A DNA stretch of 64,000 bases. Origin: Ascaris suum. Lineage: Eukaryota; Nematoda; Chromadorea; Rhabditida; Ascarididae. Both the position numbers and the translations under genes were made by a program. The notes beneath the pieces are model-generated. The model was not told the origin of the DNA, made no database searches, and was given only the letters and a program-made list of their open reading frames with translations. Shown here in pieces: positions 1-14,100 of this stretch; within the stretch, counting starts at the first letter, position 1, and every line of letters begins with the position of its first letter. The stretch spans positions 3,458,501 to 3,522,500 of the forward strand of contig CM024179.1 in assembly GCA_013433145.1 (NCBI GenBank), read 5' to 3'.

Positions 1-114
1 TCGAGCAAGAACAGACCATTTCCTGCGCACCTTAAGATCACGCGGCCAACGAAACAAGCGCACACAGCCATCTTGAAATCTGCGGCAGACAGTGCAACGT
101 GGACGTGGCTGTAT
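1..114 (-). CDS. THAP-like zinc-finger exon (partial gene, runs off left edge)
   Basis: Read on the minus strand, an intron ends in ...TCAACGCAG at 115 and an open exon of 38 codons runs to the window edge. It encodes C-T-V-C, then about 12 residues, then L-F-R-W-P-R-D and R-R-K-W-S-V. The order Cys-x2-Cys, an aromatic-Pro pair, then a basic stretch with a Trp is the N-terminal half of a THAP-type C2CH zinc finger (in most members the pair is Phe-Pro). The distal Cys-x2-His ligands would lie beyond the window, so the family call cannot be completed. THAP fingers bind DNA and occur in nematode regulators such as LIN-36, HIM-17 and CTBP-1. It may be the next exon of the gene whose acidic exon is at 538-760, but the phases do not match directly (exit 1, entry 0), so another exon would be needed. 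A second frame is also open here. Confidence 0.45.
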   Translation of the reverse strand, partial: MQPRPRCTVCRRFQDGCVRLFRWPRDLKVRRKWSVLAR

Positions 115-537
115 CTGCGTTGATAACGATATGACGCCTGGTCTTGTATCCACGTTGTGCCCTTCACCTCAAATCCACATCCTTTATGAACAACAAAATT
201 CAGCACTTTTTCCCTAGTTTCATTTCTCGTACACCTTGTTGCCATAATAACATCCATAAATCCATAATGAGGAGCTTTTTAACAATTATCCTCACATAAG
301 CGTTTTTTTTTTTGCAAAACCAAACATCAATGAATGATCGATGATTTCTCACTCTGACACAGATTGCTTCCAAATACTGAATTCTTTTTGGAATAAACGT
401 TAAAAACTTTTCAGGAAATTTAAGCAATCTTTAATGTAAAGTAAGAGGTCGTGCTCAAGTTCAAGAACTTCACCTTGATGCAATTTTAACGTCTAATTCA
501 CATTACATTAATAAAATAACGGTGAAATATAAAATAC

Positions 538-760
538 CGGAAGTCTTAAGGGTATTATCGAATCTAGCATTTTGCATCGAATCGTTATCATCGTCCTCGT
601 CCATTTCTTCGTAGAATTCATCATCATCTCCTCGATCAATGCTACACACACCTGGTAGTTGATCGTCAACGATCACTACAGGATGTGTGCGCAATATACC
701 ACCATGACATACCTCTGTCTTCACACGACGCATCATCGATAACGGATTCTCCTCCTCCAT
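538..760 (-). CDS. Acidic first coding exon of an unidentified minus-strand gene
   Basis: The minus strand has an ATG at 760 with an in-frame stop 15 nt upstream, followed by 74 open codons and a GTATTT donor at 537. The product starts M-E-E-E-N-P and ends in a very acidic tract (G-D-D-D-E-F-Y-E-E-M-D-E-D-D-D-N-D). About two thirds of codons begin with a purine, as in real coding sequence. The exon leaves in phase 1. I do not recognise the family. Acidic stretches of this sort are common in nuclear proteins, which would fit the possible THAP exon to its left, but linking them is inference. The opposite strand offers nothing comparable. Confidence 0.5.
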
Positions 761-895
761 CAATAATTCCTTTTAAAATTCGAAAATATTTTCTAAAATT
801 TATTCAACCAGCAATAACTCAAAAAGCAAAAACGCTCATAAAAGACGATGCGGTAAATAAGTAAGTAATCCGCTAAGCATGCATCAATGAAGTTG

Positions 896-1041
<146 letters not shown>

Positions 1042-4000
1042 GCCTATATAAATTTCTCATAGGTAAAGATGAGATGAGTGACTGGGTTCGATCAAGCGAT
1101 ACACAGGTAAGTCGTCAATAAACAGAAGCTCAACGGCTGCTATCTAAGTCATTAAAATTAAAATCAACTATTTCATTAGCATCAACGGTTCTGCTGCACG
1201 TCGCTTAAAAGTTTATCCGTTTTGGGCATTTAAATCGTTGAATCACTGTTGCGAGCAGATTTCCACGCAAACCACACCTAAATAAGTGCACAAAAGGGAT
1301 AAAGAATTGGCACGAGATGTGCTTTCTTCATTTTGCTCATCTTTATAAGCAATTCCACAAATTGCCAATAAAAAAGGGTCCCATAAAAGATTCGCCTTTT
1401 TTTTTCAAAACCTGGCCGGCATAAAACGTGTACAAATTTCCAGTCCCTTAGACGTCTTTTCTTCGAGCAGTCTAATGATCTATTTTCAAAATGTGATAGG
1501 CGACCACCTTATCCTAGGCACAATATGTATTTAATCTTGAGGCCACAATTTTTAGTGAAATTACCTAGCATGCAGAGAGACACGTAGACAGACGCACACA
1601 CATACACACCGACAGAAAGGACACTACCATAATCGCAAAGCAAAGTTGCAAGAACTCATAATGATCGATTAGTTCTTAATGGAAGTGAACATCGAACAAT
1701 CTTTCAAATACTCACAGATTAATAACCACATGGCAATTGAGTATGCGCACGACTAACAGCAACGTAAAACTTTTGACTTAATTAGCCAGAGAATACTACT
1801 GAAAAAGGAAGGAACATATGGGATCGCTGAACCTTCACTGAAATGCATTCTACACTTCTTCTTGGGAAGGGTACATAGAATGAAGGTGGGAAATTCGCTA
1901 CTCATAGAACACGTTACCAATTATGGTGTCCCCCTCCCCATCACGCAATTCGCTGAGACTCCCTCTTCGTTTCTGATGTATATTAAGGATGTTTCTGATC
2001 GTCTTTCAAGCGTGTGCAATTTATTTGCGAATAATGTGACAAGTTCCATAGATTCCTTGTAAAATTTAGGATTTACAATTCGCTTACAGATTTTTTTTTC
2101 GCTCCGGAGAAAAATTTCAGATGCGCCCAATTTTCGAGGAAAAAAACTTGCAGTTAAGCATTTCCTGAGGGAAAAAACTGCTGTATTAGCAGCATTAACT
2201 TCCACAATATGGAAGTTTCGCATGCGACGGTTTTGATTATAGTTTGAATATTGAATGCACACAAAACATTCTAGAGAAGGGAATCGTTCATAAATCGGCT
2301 AAGAAAGCGATAAAATTTATACCAACAAAACAACCTTACTATTACCTTTCAACTACTTAGTACCTTGCTGCTTGAAAATTTGAAATTAAGGAAACTTCTT
2401 ATAAGACTAATTGCAAGGATGCGCGTGCTTTGAGCACACTGCGCTATGAAGCTGTTATAAATGGAGAGTTTGAAGGAGAATGAAATGAAGCGAAAATGCG
2501 GGAAACAGCCGTTTAGAAAATGCTGATGGAAGGTTGCTGCAATCATTGATGACACAGGTGGTGTACAGGTAAGGCGAATGTCATTCGGTGAATAAAGAGA
2601 AGTTCAAGGTGGCAGTGTGGGTAGCGTGTACCTGATGAAGAGAATAGGATAAAGGCGCTTCAACGGAAATATTTGTGGCTCCCTGGAAAAGCTGACTTAA
2701 AAATTACCGGCATTTTCTTATTTGCGTGATAATTACATGCAAAAAGGAGAAAATAAAAGAAGAAACATATATGGGTATGCGTATATGGTCATGATAAAAG
2801 AAAAATGAAGGATGAGCAAATTGCTTTATACAACAGTTCTATGCATAAGTTGGTGGTGCCTCCCAAATCAACTTTTTCAACATGGGCCACAAATATTGAA
2901 ACGTTTAAGCGTCAACAACACTTTAAGAGAAGTTTTTTGTCAAATGCGAATACCTCTAGAATGGAAGCTATAGAGGATACCATTCACGCCTCAAGTTCTA
3001 CTTGCTACCTGGATTTTATGAAAATTCCGATGAAATTTCGATTTGTATGGAAAAGAGAACGTCAAAAGAGATCGACATACTGTCACGAACTTATAAAAGC
3101 TCAAGAATGAGGTCAAACTTCACTTGAGAGTACTCTAAAAAACCCTTTAACTGAGCATCATAATGGAAGGTGATCAGTCCGGAAAAAAATTTGCGAAATG
3201 AAATACAAATAAAAATGCTTTCACATTTCTTCAACAATCTTCATATATCACTATGAACTTAAGAGGGTTATAGTTGGAGGTAATAATCGAAAATAAGGCG
3301 GTAGTATATCTATATACGAAGAAAAACGAAACTCATAACTCTCTAAAATTTCCTCTCGATTATGCGTAAATATAAGGGAACAACATTCGAAAATAATCGA
3401 ACAAACGTTTCTAAATTATTCATTTATAGCCGATTTGTTATTTTTGTAAATAATTCATAGGGTAAACGATACTACAAAATAGTTACAAGTAACTTCTTTT
3501 TAGATAGAAACCGTGCTAATAGAGAAATCAGACGTCTGTAGGCGATGCAGTTTTCATCTCTTGACAATCGTATCCGTGTTCTTGACATCAGAATCTCTCT
3601 CGATCTTCAATGGAACAAGGCATTGTTCAAATGCCTTCGAGAGAGCTTTCCAAGTGACGATATGTATCATAAGTTAACGTGGATGAGTTATTATATAAGT
3701 TTTTGGAGCACTACAGCAAAACCCTTACTACTTCCTAATATATAATTAAATACAAACTAATGTAGAATATAAATCAGTCCCTTCATATTTCCGCTGACGA
3801 GAAGTGTATAGCAGATGAGCAGCACTTCCGCAAATATTTGCATAAACTGAGTGGAAATTACTAGGTGAAATGAAATTTCCGATTAAAAGTGTTTTGCAGC
3901 TTGCTTAAGCGGTTAAATGTCAGTTAAAAAGCATGCAAAAAAATATCTCGTTGCGATACAAACATGTGCCGTTTATTCTTTCGTTGTAATACGGATGGTA

Positions 4001-5034
4001 TCGTCAATGGATTCTCAGAGACCGTATTTGATTTCATCTCATTCGCCCACATTCGATTGCGACCTTCTTACCGATCCCAAATTTGCGATCGATCCGATTA
4101 TATCCTTAATCCGTTTCGATCTACGCTTATTCGTGTTACTTGCACGAGTTGGTGATCAACTCCAAGTTTTCGCTTCTTTTCAAGCCCTACACCAATATAA
4201 ATTTCCATTTTTCTGTGATCTAGAATTTTCAGTACTTTGTAAAAATTTTTTAAAATATTCGCATATAACTTTTTCCACAGCATTCGACGCCCCAAAGAAA
4301 CCTAGAATGTAAATCAATGGGAAAGCGTAAGAGTTGCCGGTGTAAAACAAAAAAATGAAACAATCATATGTGATGTACCGAAAGGCAAAAAAATTTTCGC
4401 AACTCCAGTTGCACGCGGATGAAAGCAAAGGGCGAAATGGGGCAAGAACCCACCTTGCTGACGAATATAGACAACTCTTCACGAGTACAATTTCTTCATT
4501 TTATTAATGAATGAAATTCAGAATAGTTTCTATAGAAATAAAATGCGTTGGATACTTGCCGGGTTACATTTCGGCAACGATACGTTCAATAGACTGGCGG
4601 TTTGTGTCTTTCAATACAACTTCAAAAGCTCCATAAAATGATACATGAATGGATTTATTTGGAAACAAAATCGAAAAGCCGATTCGACCGGCAGGAATCC
4701 CTGAAAGCTCGATTTTTGCAATTTTGGGGGTCTTTGTTCCTGGCCGGTGTTTGATATTGGTGCAAATAGCATTTTAGACTTGTGATGTGCTCGCCGAGAC
4801 CTCCTCAATGATTTACGGAATAACCCCTATGGAGAGGATGAGCCGAGGAATAGGACCCCAACTTTCGGAATTTTTCGATCGTAGAGAGAAGTTTTGAAAA
4901 AATTACTTTTTTCTCCGCGAGTTCAATGATTTCGACATCAAACGATAGAGCTCGATGAGTTCGTCACAAATATGCGCACACATGTTGATTTTCTTGGAGC
5001 TCAGAAAATATTGAGCGCATAATTTTTCCATCAA

Positions 5035-5045
5035 GGGGGGGGGGG
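5035..5045 (+). repeat. G11 homopolymer
   Basis: Eleven consecutive G in AT-rich surroundings. Confidence 0.95.
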
Positions 5046-8040
5046 TAATGTAGCGAAATTTAAAAAAAGATTCCTTTGTCACAAATTTTGATGATTTTCG
5101 TATGAAGTTGAATTCATCATGAGTAAACTTTTCCCTAAAGCTGTATGATATCGACCACAGAAAAGTGTTGATTTCAATGACCTTTATGTCCGTTTAATCT
5201 TTAACCATCACATAAACCTCTTCGACTCCTCTCGATTACCTATAATTTAATTTTTTGTTAGTACAGTTGAATGACATACCTATAATCTCATTTTACTTCT
5301 TAGCTCCGAAGTTACGAGGGGTTAATCTTTGACATCAAACACGACCGCTTCAAGAGCACAACGAATGCTCGTTGGGATGGCCCAATGGTTGACATGGAAG
5401 GTTTTGCACGCATGACGTCGAGAGTTGAGTGTCGGCGACCCTCCGGTTGATCGTACAGTGGTGCAGTGCTATGAAGTGGTTTGTGTGGTGCGGATGTAGG
5501 ACACGATGTAACAGATAAATGCCTAGTTAAAATTCGAGCCGTTTCTTCGATTACGAAAGAGCACCAATGATATCGCGAACTGCGGAATTGCACCGTTCTG
5601 TAAAGGGCTGTGATGAGTGCTGAGGATGTTGGTGCATTGTTTAGTACCTGAAACTATGAGCGCGCAAATTTCCGTATAATATATTGATCACTGCATGTTT
5701 CCACAGTTTTTGCACTCATTTTATATTTTTTATGAGCAATAAGTTAGGTGTAGTATGTTTAATATTGACTTTGTGTGGAATGATGGAAGTCGATAAACTC
5801 ATCGTAAATGCCTTTATGATTGATTAGTTTTCTATACCTAACGAATTAAGTAAGTATTAATAACCTCATGAAAACAACCTGTTATGGCACATTGATTTGT
5901 TGAAGCATATAAACCAAAACTATAAACATTCCCAACTAACATATCATATCACGACAATGTTGAATGAAGTATCAGTTTTTGATTCTGAATGAGAAAATGA
6001 TTGTGTTTTGTCTATTGGTAGTGTGTATCAACTCGTGACGAACAAATACCTTCAATTTTATGGGCAATTTTAGAGGTATTATTGAGCATTAATGAATGTG
6101 CTGATAATGTTTCGCTTGTTATAGATAAGTGATAACAATTTGTTTATCAATTCGCGATTATTATTGCTATATTAGAAAGCGTTTCGATTAGTTGATGTAT
6201 AATCTATGCAAATATGCACATATCACTGATGCTGTCGTCTTTAAACCGGAATGATGTCTCATTTATGAGGCTGTTGCTTATTTTGCCCTCCTCTTCTCGA
6301 AACACCCATCCTTATATTTTCTGTTGCCCTCTGTGAGGCTTTTCCATTTTCTCTCATCTATGCCAAAAGTTGGACAATAGTAATTCAGCGAATATTGATG
6401 GCCTCGCTTATACAATAATAAGTAGCACCGTTTCTAGAAGCTGGAGAAGCGCTCTCATGGGCAATGCTTTCCCAAAAAACAATAAAAGTGATAACAATAT
6501 TTTACGGACAGCCGGCTGTTTATAATAGGTACGCGGACGTCATATTTGACTATGCGAAACTAACCTACTGTCAATGCACTAGCAATCGTAGCGCTCCCGA
6601 CAGCACGATAAAGGACTTCGTTTGACAGTCTGTGCGCTCACTTCTTCCTTTCTTTTGGTCTATATACTAACTTAATTATATATGTTCGTTTGATGTTGTT
6701 GACAGCACATAAAGCTGGACCTATCCTTACAAGTAAAGAAGCATAACATAAACTACTAAAGATTTTTTGTTCAATTTAACACCTCATATAGGTAGTGATA
6801 TGAACATTGAAGTGTTCTGCTTTTCTTGTGGAAAGAATATAACAAAATTTTTGTATTACTTTTGTAATTTTGTCAAGTAACTAAAATTACCTTATTTATT
6901 TTATGAAGTAATATATGTAATATGTGGAACAACGATGCGCATATAAATTCGCTGTTTACAAATTTTCAAGTGAGAAGGGGGAGGGGAAGGGGAAGTCAGT
7001 GTATATAAATAGGACCCGAATTCTGTCCACGGAGAACAGAACTAAAGATAGAAGGGATTTAGTGAATTTCTGCAAGTGGTCAAAACGATGAAAAAAGAAG
7101 TGAATTACCATCGTATCACTTTTGAGAAACTCGAAAGAATTTCTCTCCTTATTTTATTGCCTAAAAGCTTATCAGTTCAGTGCTTCCTCTCTCCCTGAGC
7201 TCTCTCACTTTCTCTTGAGAAACATCCGTGCAGGTACGCATTCCCTCACTGTTGAACGAGCTTCCTATAAAACGGCACCTTGCCAGAAATAGCTAAGCCA
7301 GTTCATCAGGTCATCTTTGTTAAGGCACTGAAGCAGTTTCCAGTGTCAAGCAATGGTATACATGAAAATTTCCCGAATAAATCCGAGGAATATGAATGGG
7401 TGGACAGTCATGGAATACTAATGGCAAAGTTTTTCAAGTAGTGGATCGCATAACGTAATGCTAGTGGCTTTTAGCGATAGCCGTAAGTCGCGACCTTTGA
7501 AGAAAGAGAACTATGAGAGATTTCCTTCGTGCAACTCGGCTACCGCTGAACATTGATTTCCGGCTATTGTGAAACAATCCGAGAAATATTTGTAGGTGCA
7601 GAAATCTTCACAAACCTCACTCACAGTTAAAATTTATAAAATCCATAATATCGATAATCAAAGAGTTATGAGCTGTATTGACGATCACTGCTGGCTGCTT
7701 TTCTTCTCAACAGCTCTCTAATGGTGTGTACATTTTTAACGAGTGAATTGCGATGTGTAAATTGATATCACCGCTAATCATTTTATCAAAACGCGTTGCT
7801 TTCACTATTGCCTTTACTTTCGTTGTAACGTGATTCGTTTCTGTCTAATTGCTTTTTTTGATATTTTAACTGCGAATCCCTTTTGCAACTCATACAACAA
7901 GGTATCGTTTATTACAGTTCTCGAAAGAAAACCTTGTAATTTACAGCTTTCACGAAAATTTCACGCTCAAGAGCAGTGCAGCGGTCTGTTTAAAATTAAG
8001 TTACCTATGAAAAATGCGCTTCTGAAGGAATTGATGCGTA

Positions 8041-8182
<142 letters not shown>

Positions 8183-10764
8183 CTAAGATCGGAGTCAATA
8201 GGAGTCGAATTCCCCATCATACAAATCTGGATCCCAAAGCAACATGTTTGTTTCAACTGTTATCGCAATGAGGGTAATCCATTTTTATTCGAGTCAACGA
8301 CTACTACTTTGCGCGTTTATAGGTTCCTATTGCTTTCTTCGTTGTTTCCATATCTCATATAGGCAAAGTTTTCGAGAAGTTCGTTTGTTAATAAAATCTG
8401 TTCACTAATGGATTTGATTGTCCGTTAATTTCTCTCGAAAACAATATTGCGGTTATTAAATGAGATTCCTTCACAAATTAGCACATCTGTCTTACATTCA
8501 TTCGGCACGTATTGGTTTCTTATATAATTGCTAGTTGACGGTATATTTATATTTCAATCGCTTTATGAGTTGTCCTTCTTTCTTTGCAGTAGAAGGAGGT
8601 CGATTCTGTGACAATTCGACTTACGGGATCGTTAAGCATTGTTTATTTACACCTTTCTATGTCGATCAACGAAGGTTAGCGCTCTATAATCGTTATGCAT
8701 TAACTATAATTATTTACGTTGTTAGTGTTTATTGAGAATCATAGATGCTCTCTATTTCCCCATAGACGTGTTTTATGGTTCTAAAAGTTTTATACTGAAA
8801 TTTTACTAAATTATTAATTTTTTTAAAAATTTACTTTAGTCTTTTAATTTTATTTAATGAATATACATTTTTTAAATTGCATCAAGTATAAAATGCAGCA
8901 CTAAATGAAGCAACCTGATACACTCATTGTTTATAATAGGTACAAATAACCTTCTAGAATATGTGACGAAGTGTTGCGATTAAACGATTGAATAGTAACA
9001 GTTGATATAAAGTAATATAGTGTGATAAGGTTGTATGAGTTTGCTAATAATGGTATATTTCCTACGACGGAGCTAGTGAAGTAGGAAGAAAATATTAGCT
9101 CAAAGTTTCCAATTTGATTGAGAACTTTTGAGAGTTTTGGCATGGCAGCAACCTATAGCATAGTGTGAGACACCGAATTTAGCGTTCGATGAGTGAAAAT
9201 ACCACTTGATACGCTCGTCATTTAATATGTGGATTTGTTAGCCAACAGGATCGGTTAACTCCGTTATCAGTGGGGATTCTGTTATTGATTTTGTACCATC
9301 ATCTAGAAATGCAGTTACGAATGATGCAAGCGGATATTTACTGTTTATGTAAACATTGAGGCGGACACAAATATGCACTGACGAGCACAAGAAATCTTCA
9401 TACTAAGTTATGATGCAAAACTTTCCGGTGAACAGGACGAAAACGTTCCGCTAAGCAATATTTCAGGTGTCACGAAGAGGGTACCTAGCACCACCTTTAA
9501 TCAGTTGTATCATTCATACGCATCGAACACATCATCACCATTGGCGAGTTATATTTCAATAAAAAACACTAACAAATGGAGAGGCTTATCAGCGCAGCTG
9601 AAGTGATTATGCATATTTACATCTCACTTATCTGCTCAGTCGTATCCACTAGTTGTCAGTTTCAAAAAATTATTGAACATATAGAATAATATATTTCATC
9701 TGCAAAAGATTCGCCGCTTATGCAAATCCATCAGCAGCAACTTAGCAAATTCCATTTAATAGGCGATCAAACTTTCAAAAATTGAAATATCTTTGAAAGT
9801 TGACAGGTCAACATTAATTATAATATATAATTGGTCAACCATCTTATTGAAACACCTCATAAAATTCGTACCTTATAATTGATATATGTGACACACTTCA
9901 GCGAATTCCGATTCGAAATACGACATAGACAGAAGAACGCACATATTCGCTTTCACAGAAAAATCTCCAAACTTTTGAAACAAAAGTCTTTGCCAGCTTA
10001 CTTACAAGCTATTTTTTCTTCTTGCCTTCAAAACATTTCCGTTGTCTTTCCTCTCCTCCACCCCTTCTCAGCCTCCTCCCCCGTCTTCTCGCACAAATCG
10101 CCACCGGCGTTTTATCCATCGTTCGAAACATTTTTGGAGCGGTTTTTTTAAAATGCTACACATTTCCGATAATTAGTCTTTCTTTATCAACTCGATCAAT
10201 TCAAAACATCGACGCTTAACGTCGCTTTCAATTTGAGACTAAGCAGATCGAGAAATGGGCATTGTTTTATGTATCGCCAAAGACTAATCGCTTCGATAAG
10301 ATCGGTGTTTAGATGCATTGGAAGTTCGGTTAGCGGAAATCCCAATTTAAGTAGCGAGACTCGGCTAGGGAACTTAAGGAAAATCACTTCGATGAAATAT
10401 TTCTTTGCAATTTTTGTTAGGATAATTCCACGTGTTGCTTCTCTGTCGCAGCAAGATAGACACTGCATTAGTAGTGCTCATTAATGCACTCAATCCTTAT
10501 TTCGACGAGAAGTTTCCAAACAATTTCCGTATTTCATACGCATAGATATGAAGCTCTAATAGAGATTGTAAATGAAAGAAAATTAAAATAAAAGTAAAAA
10601 CGTGAAATATATTGGAAGAGACGCAATAATTATTGCTTTCAAATTATTTCTGAACTGATTTTTAAAATGAATGTCCGAATAGATAAAATGAATGTTCAAC
10701 TGTCTATTTTTTATTTTTTACTGCGTGGTTTGCGCGGTAAAATAAATTAATGTAGTAAATCACT

Positions 10765-10928
<164 letters not shown>

Positions 10929-11121
10929 GGTTAGTATAATTTCGTATATAAAATAAGGTGCATAATGAAGCTGATATACTTCCGCTCTAAACAAATTTCA
11001 CCTAACTTTCATAACAGATGAAATCTTCGTCAATTACTCAAATTGAATGTCATCAACATAATTAGAGTAGTGTCTTGTTTTTTGCTTTATGCAAATTTTA
11101 TGTTTTTGAGAGGGTTGAATG

Positions 11122-11140
11122 TTTTCAGATCTCTCCAAAT
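11122..11140 (+). promoter_or_regulatory. Probable trans-splice acceptor and 12-nt 5' UTR of gene 1
   Basis: TTTTCAG ends at 11128 and the ATG of gene 1 begins 12 nt later. No convincing upstream coding exon is seen. A strong 3' splice site a few bases before the start codon is the usual mark of spliced-leader addition in nematodes. It could instead be the acceptor of a cis-spliced 5' UTR exon, since the frame stays open a little way upstream. Confidence 0.5.
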
Positions 11141-14100
11141 ATGGCACCAACACAGCAACGAGATAAGAGACGTTTCTATGTGAAGAAATTGGCAATCGGT
11201 ATTGATCGCTTCAAAGAATGGGAAGAGCAACTCGGTGATTCGTGGTATCGACATCACAATGTGAGTGGGGAGTTCCATCAATTGTTTTTGTCTTTCTAGT
11301 ATTTTCTGGAAATGTTTTAACTATTATCCATAAAAAAGAGCAATAGGAATAAAGGTGAAAGTTTTCAGAAGGTGAACAATATCGTATATTATCATTGCAA
11401 GCATGAGCCGTGTTATGCATCGATGAAAGCGAAGGTGATGGTCGATTTTGTCCAGGTTATTGTTTCCCTCTCTATTTCGCTCATTTTTCTTCCATATTTT
11501 ATCATTTTTAACTGAATTTTGACCGGGCATATTTATTTTTTTATAAATATTGCATCTTTAATGTGAAATATCTAATTCAGAAATATAAGAAAATTATATA
11601 TTAGTAGATCGTTAAGGGCACTTGAAATATTCTGAAATTCTCGTTATTTTTTTTGTGCAATTCTCTCGAAGTTTCGCTCGATAATCGATCATCTCTAAAT
11701 CCTCAAAATCTTTATTGTAGTCTTTCGTATTGTTTCTTTTTGCAATCTGTATAATTTAATTGTGAATTAAAATTAGGTTTTTATTCGCTTTTTTTTCCAA
11801 TTGGGCAATTTGTCCAATTCAATTATGAATTCGAATTAGACTTTTTCTTCTCATTATGTCTGATTTAATCATAATTTTTTGTGCAATTTCTGCGCTTTTT
11901 TCTATACTTAGTGGATTGGAATGGATGATTCATTTGACACATAAACATCTGAGATTTGAAGCAGATATTTTCAATTGTTTAGTGAGAGCAACAATGATAT
12001 TTTTCTATTAGTTTATAGTTGTATGTGACGGAAGAGGGACATACACATCCTCCGTTCACGAATAGTGTCGCTGCATTGAGTGAGCTTACTTCACCACTAT
12101 CTTCCTCTGAATTTGCGGTAAGTGACTATATATTTTCGAATATTTTTGAAATTTGCATATTAAGATTTATCTGCCGTTGATATTTACATGTCTACTAAAA
12201 GTGAGTAAAAGTTTTCTTGCAGATTTGTTCGGTAGAGTCTATTCTAAAATCTCTTCCTTGCTGAAAATAAGTAAATATTTGGAAATTTATAAGGAATAAT
12301 TGACCTATTATTTTCTAATATTCAACGAATCAAAAATTAGTGAAATAGATAACTAAAGGTTTTGTATTCGCTTCCTTTTGTTCACTTAAGTAAGTATTCG
12401 TTGCTTCCTTTCACCCTTATTTCTTGATGATAGTTTTTACCGTACATATTAGAAAACGCCGTTATGCTGATGAAACGTTAGGCATTCCGAAAAGAGGTGT
12501 TTCTGGCCGATGAATTTAAACACTCTGCTTCTTACAAAAAATACTGCGGCAGAGACAGTATGGGCTGGACTTTTTGAATATTATTTCTATATTTACTGTT
12601 TGCTAGGAGGGTTTATTTTATTCGACTATTAAAAAACAGCTCATTTCTTAGCGTTTTCGAAGTGGCAATAAATATTTCTTTTATTTTGTCGGTAACTAGT
12701 TCATGATTAATCCTTATGATGATTAATTTGCACAGTTCGATTGCAATAAATATCAAGTAAAGTGGCTTACTTTTGATTAATTTGTTGCAATAAAGCCATA
12801 AATCGGTGGTAATAAGATAGCCTTAAGTAAACAGAAATAAATATAAATAAAACTTTTTCTGTAATTTACTCTAGCTTATTTAGTAAAAATGAATTGAATA
12901 TTTTAAAATGCTTCATTTTAGAGTATAGACTCTAAGCAACAAATGAATAGTGTCGCATATCAGCGAAACTCATCACAATCATCAAAACGGCGAGTATGTT
13001 TTCTTTTTTTTTTGATTAATTGTTAAACTTATTTTTCTGCACTTTTTTCACTAATTTATTATGATTGTTTTGATTGGATTACTTTTGGAGATTAATTTGC
13101 ATAATAGTAAAATTTAGCAAACAGTAATAATAAGTCACATAAAAAGTGCGTGGTTGTCGTTGAACTGTTATTGGAGAATAGAGTGAGTATGTAATTTTGC
13201 ATATACTTTCATTGAATTTATAATGCTATTAGATTTTGAGCTGTGGATATTTTCTGCTCTTTTATATTATACTCTATCCGACGATACTTCAGTTTTTCGC
13301 CGAATAGTTTTTGCTGTCGTAATAATCTTCGAGTGATCTGAAAATTCTTCGCGACTGTTTTAATCGCTATTTAGACTTGAAAAAAATTAGAATTGACGTC
13401 GAATTTATTCAAATTTCAATTTATTCAAATTCAAATTCTCTAAAAAAAGCATTCATACTGCTATAGCAATGACGTCATCCTTCTAGGAGAGTAATCGCCA
13501 TTTTTACTATTGTTTATCTCCATTATTATTACCAATGCGTATCTTAATTGATTGATGTTTCTTATCGTCAATTTTTTTTTCTTTTTGGTTTTTTGATGAT
13601 CAATTTTGGTTTATGTTGGTCTAGGACAGCATCAACTTAACTGACTGATCCTCATTTTATCGTGGGGACAGGAGAGATTGATCGCCAGTTGACGTAAAAT
13701 TTCTCAATAATATCGTTCAGTTTATTTGTAACTCAATGAATTTTTCAATAAAAAAATAAAGAAAATTTCGATTTTTTTTTGGGAGTATTTTTTCACTTTT
13801 ATCGATTTCAATATGATATCGTTTGTAGAGGTTAGGAGAAGATCAACCCTCAAAGGAGCTTCCATTGATATATCAGCAACAACTTTTAAAGCTTCTACGC
13901 TTGCAAAGCGATTCAACCGCTGAATCGCCTATAGTTGAGGTAGCTTTTTTTCAATCTCCTTTCTTTTCTAGCATTAAAAAAATAGTCGCCCCGCTTTTAT
14001 TGGGTCACTCAAATTCGTCGTTCCCAGCCACATTTTCTCGTAATCTCGACGGGGATGTTGTTGGTTAACGCTTTGTAAAGTGTGTTGTGAGAGTGTTCGA

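Noticed and set aside
1060..1104. Possible exon [11 protein letters not shown] before GTAAGT
   Set aside because: No in-phase partner exon; a similar donor context at 2568 suggests repeated or chance sequence.
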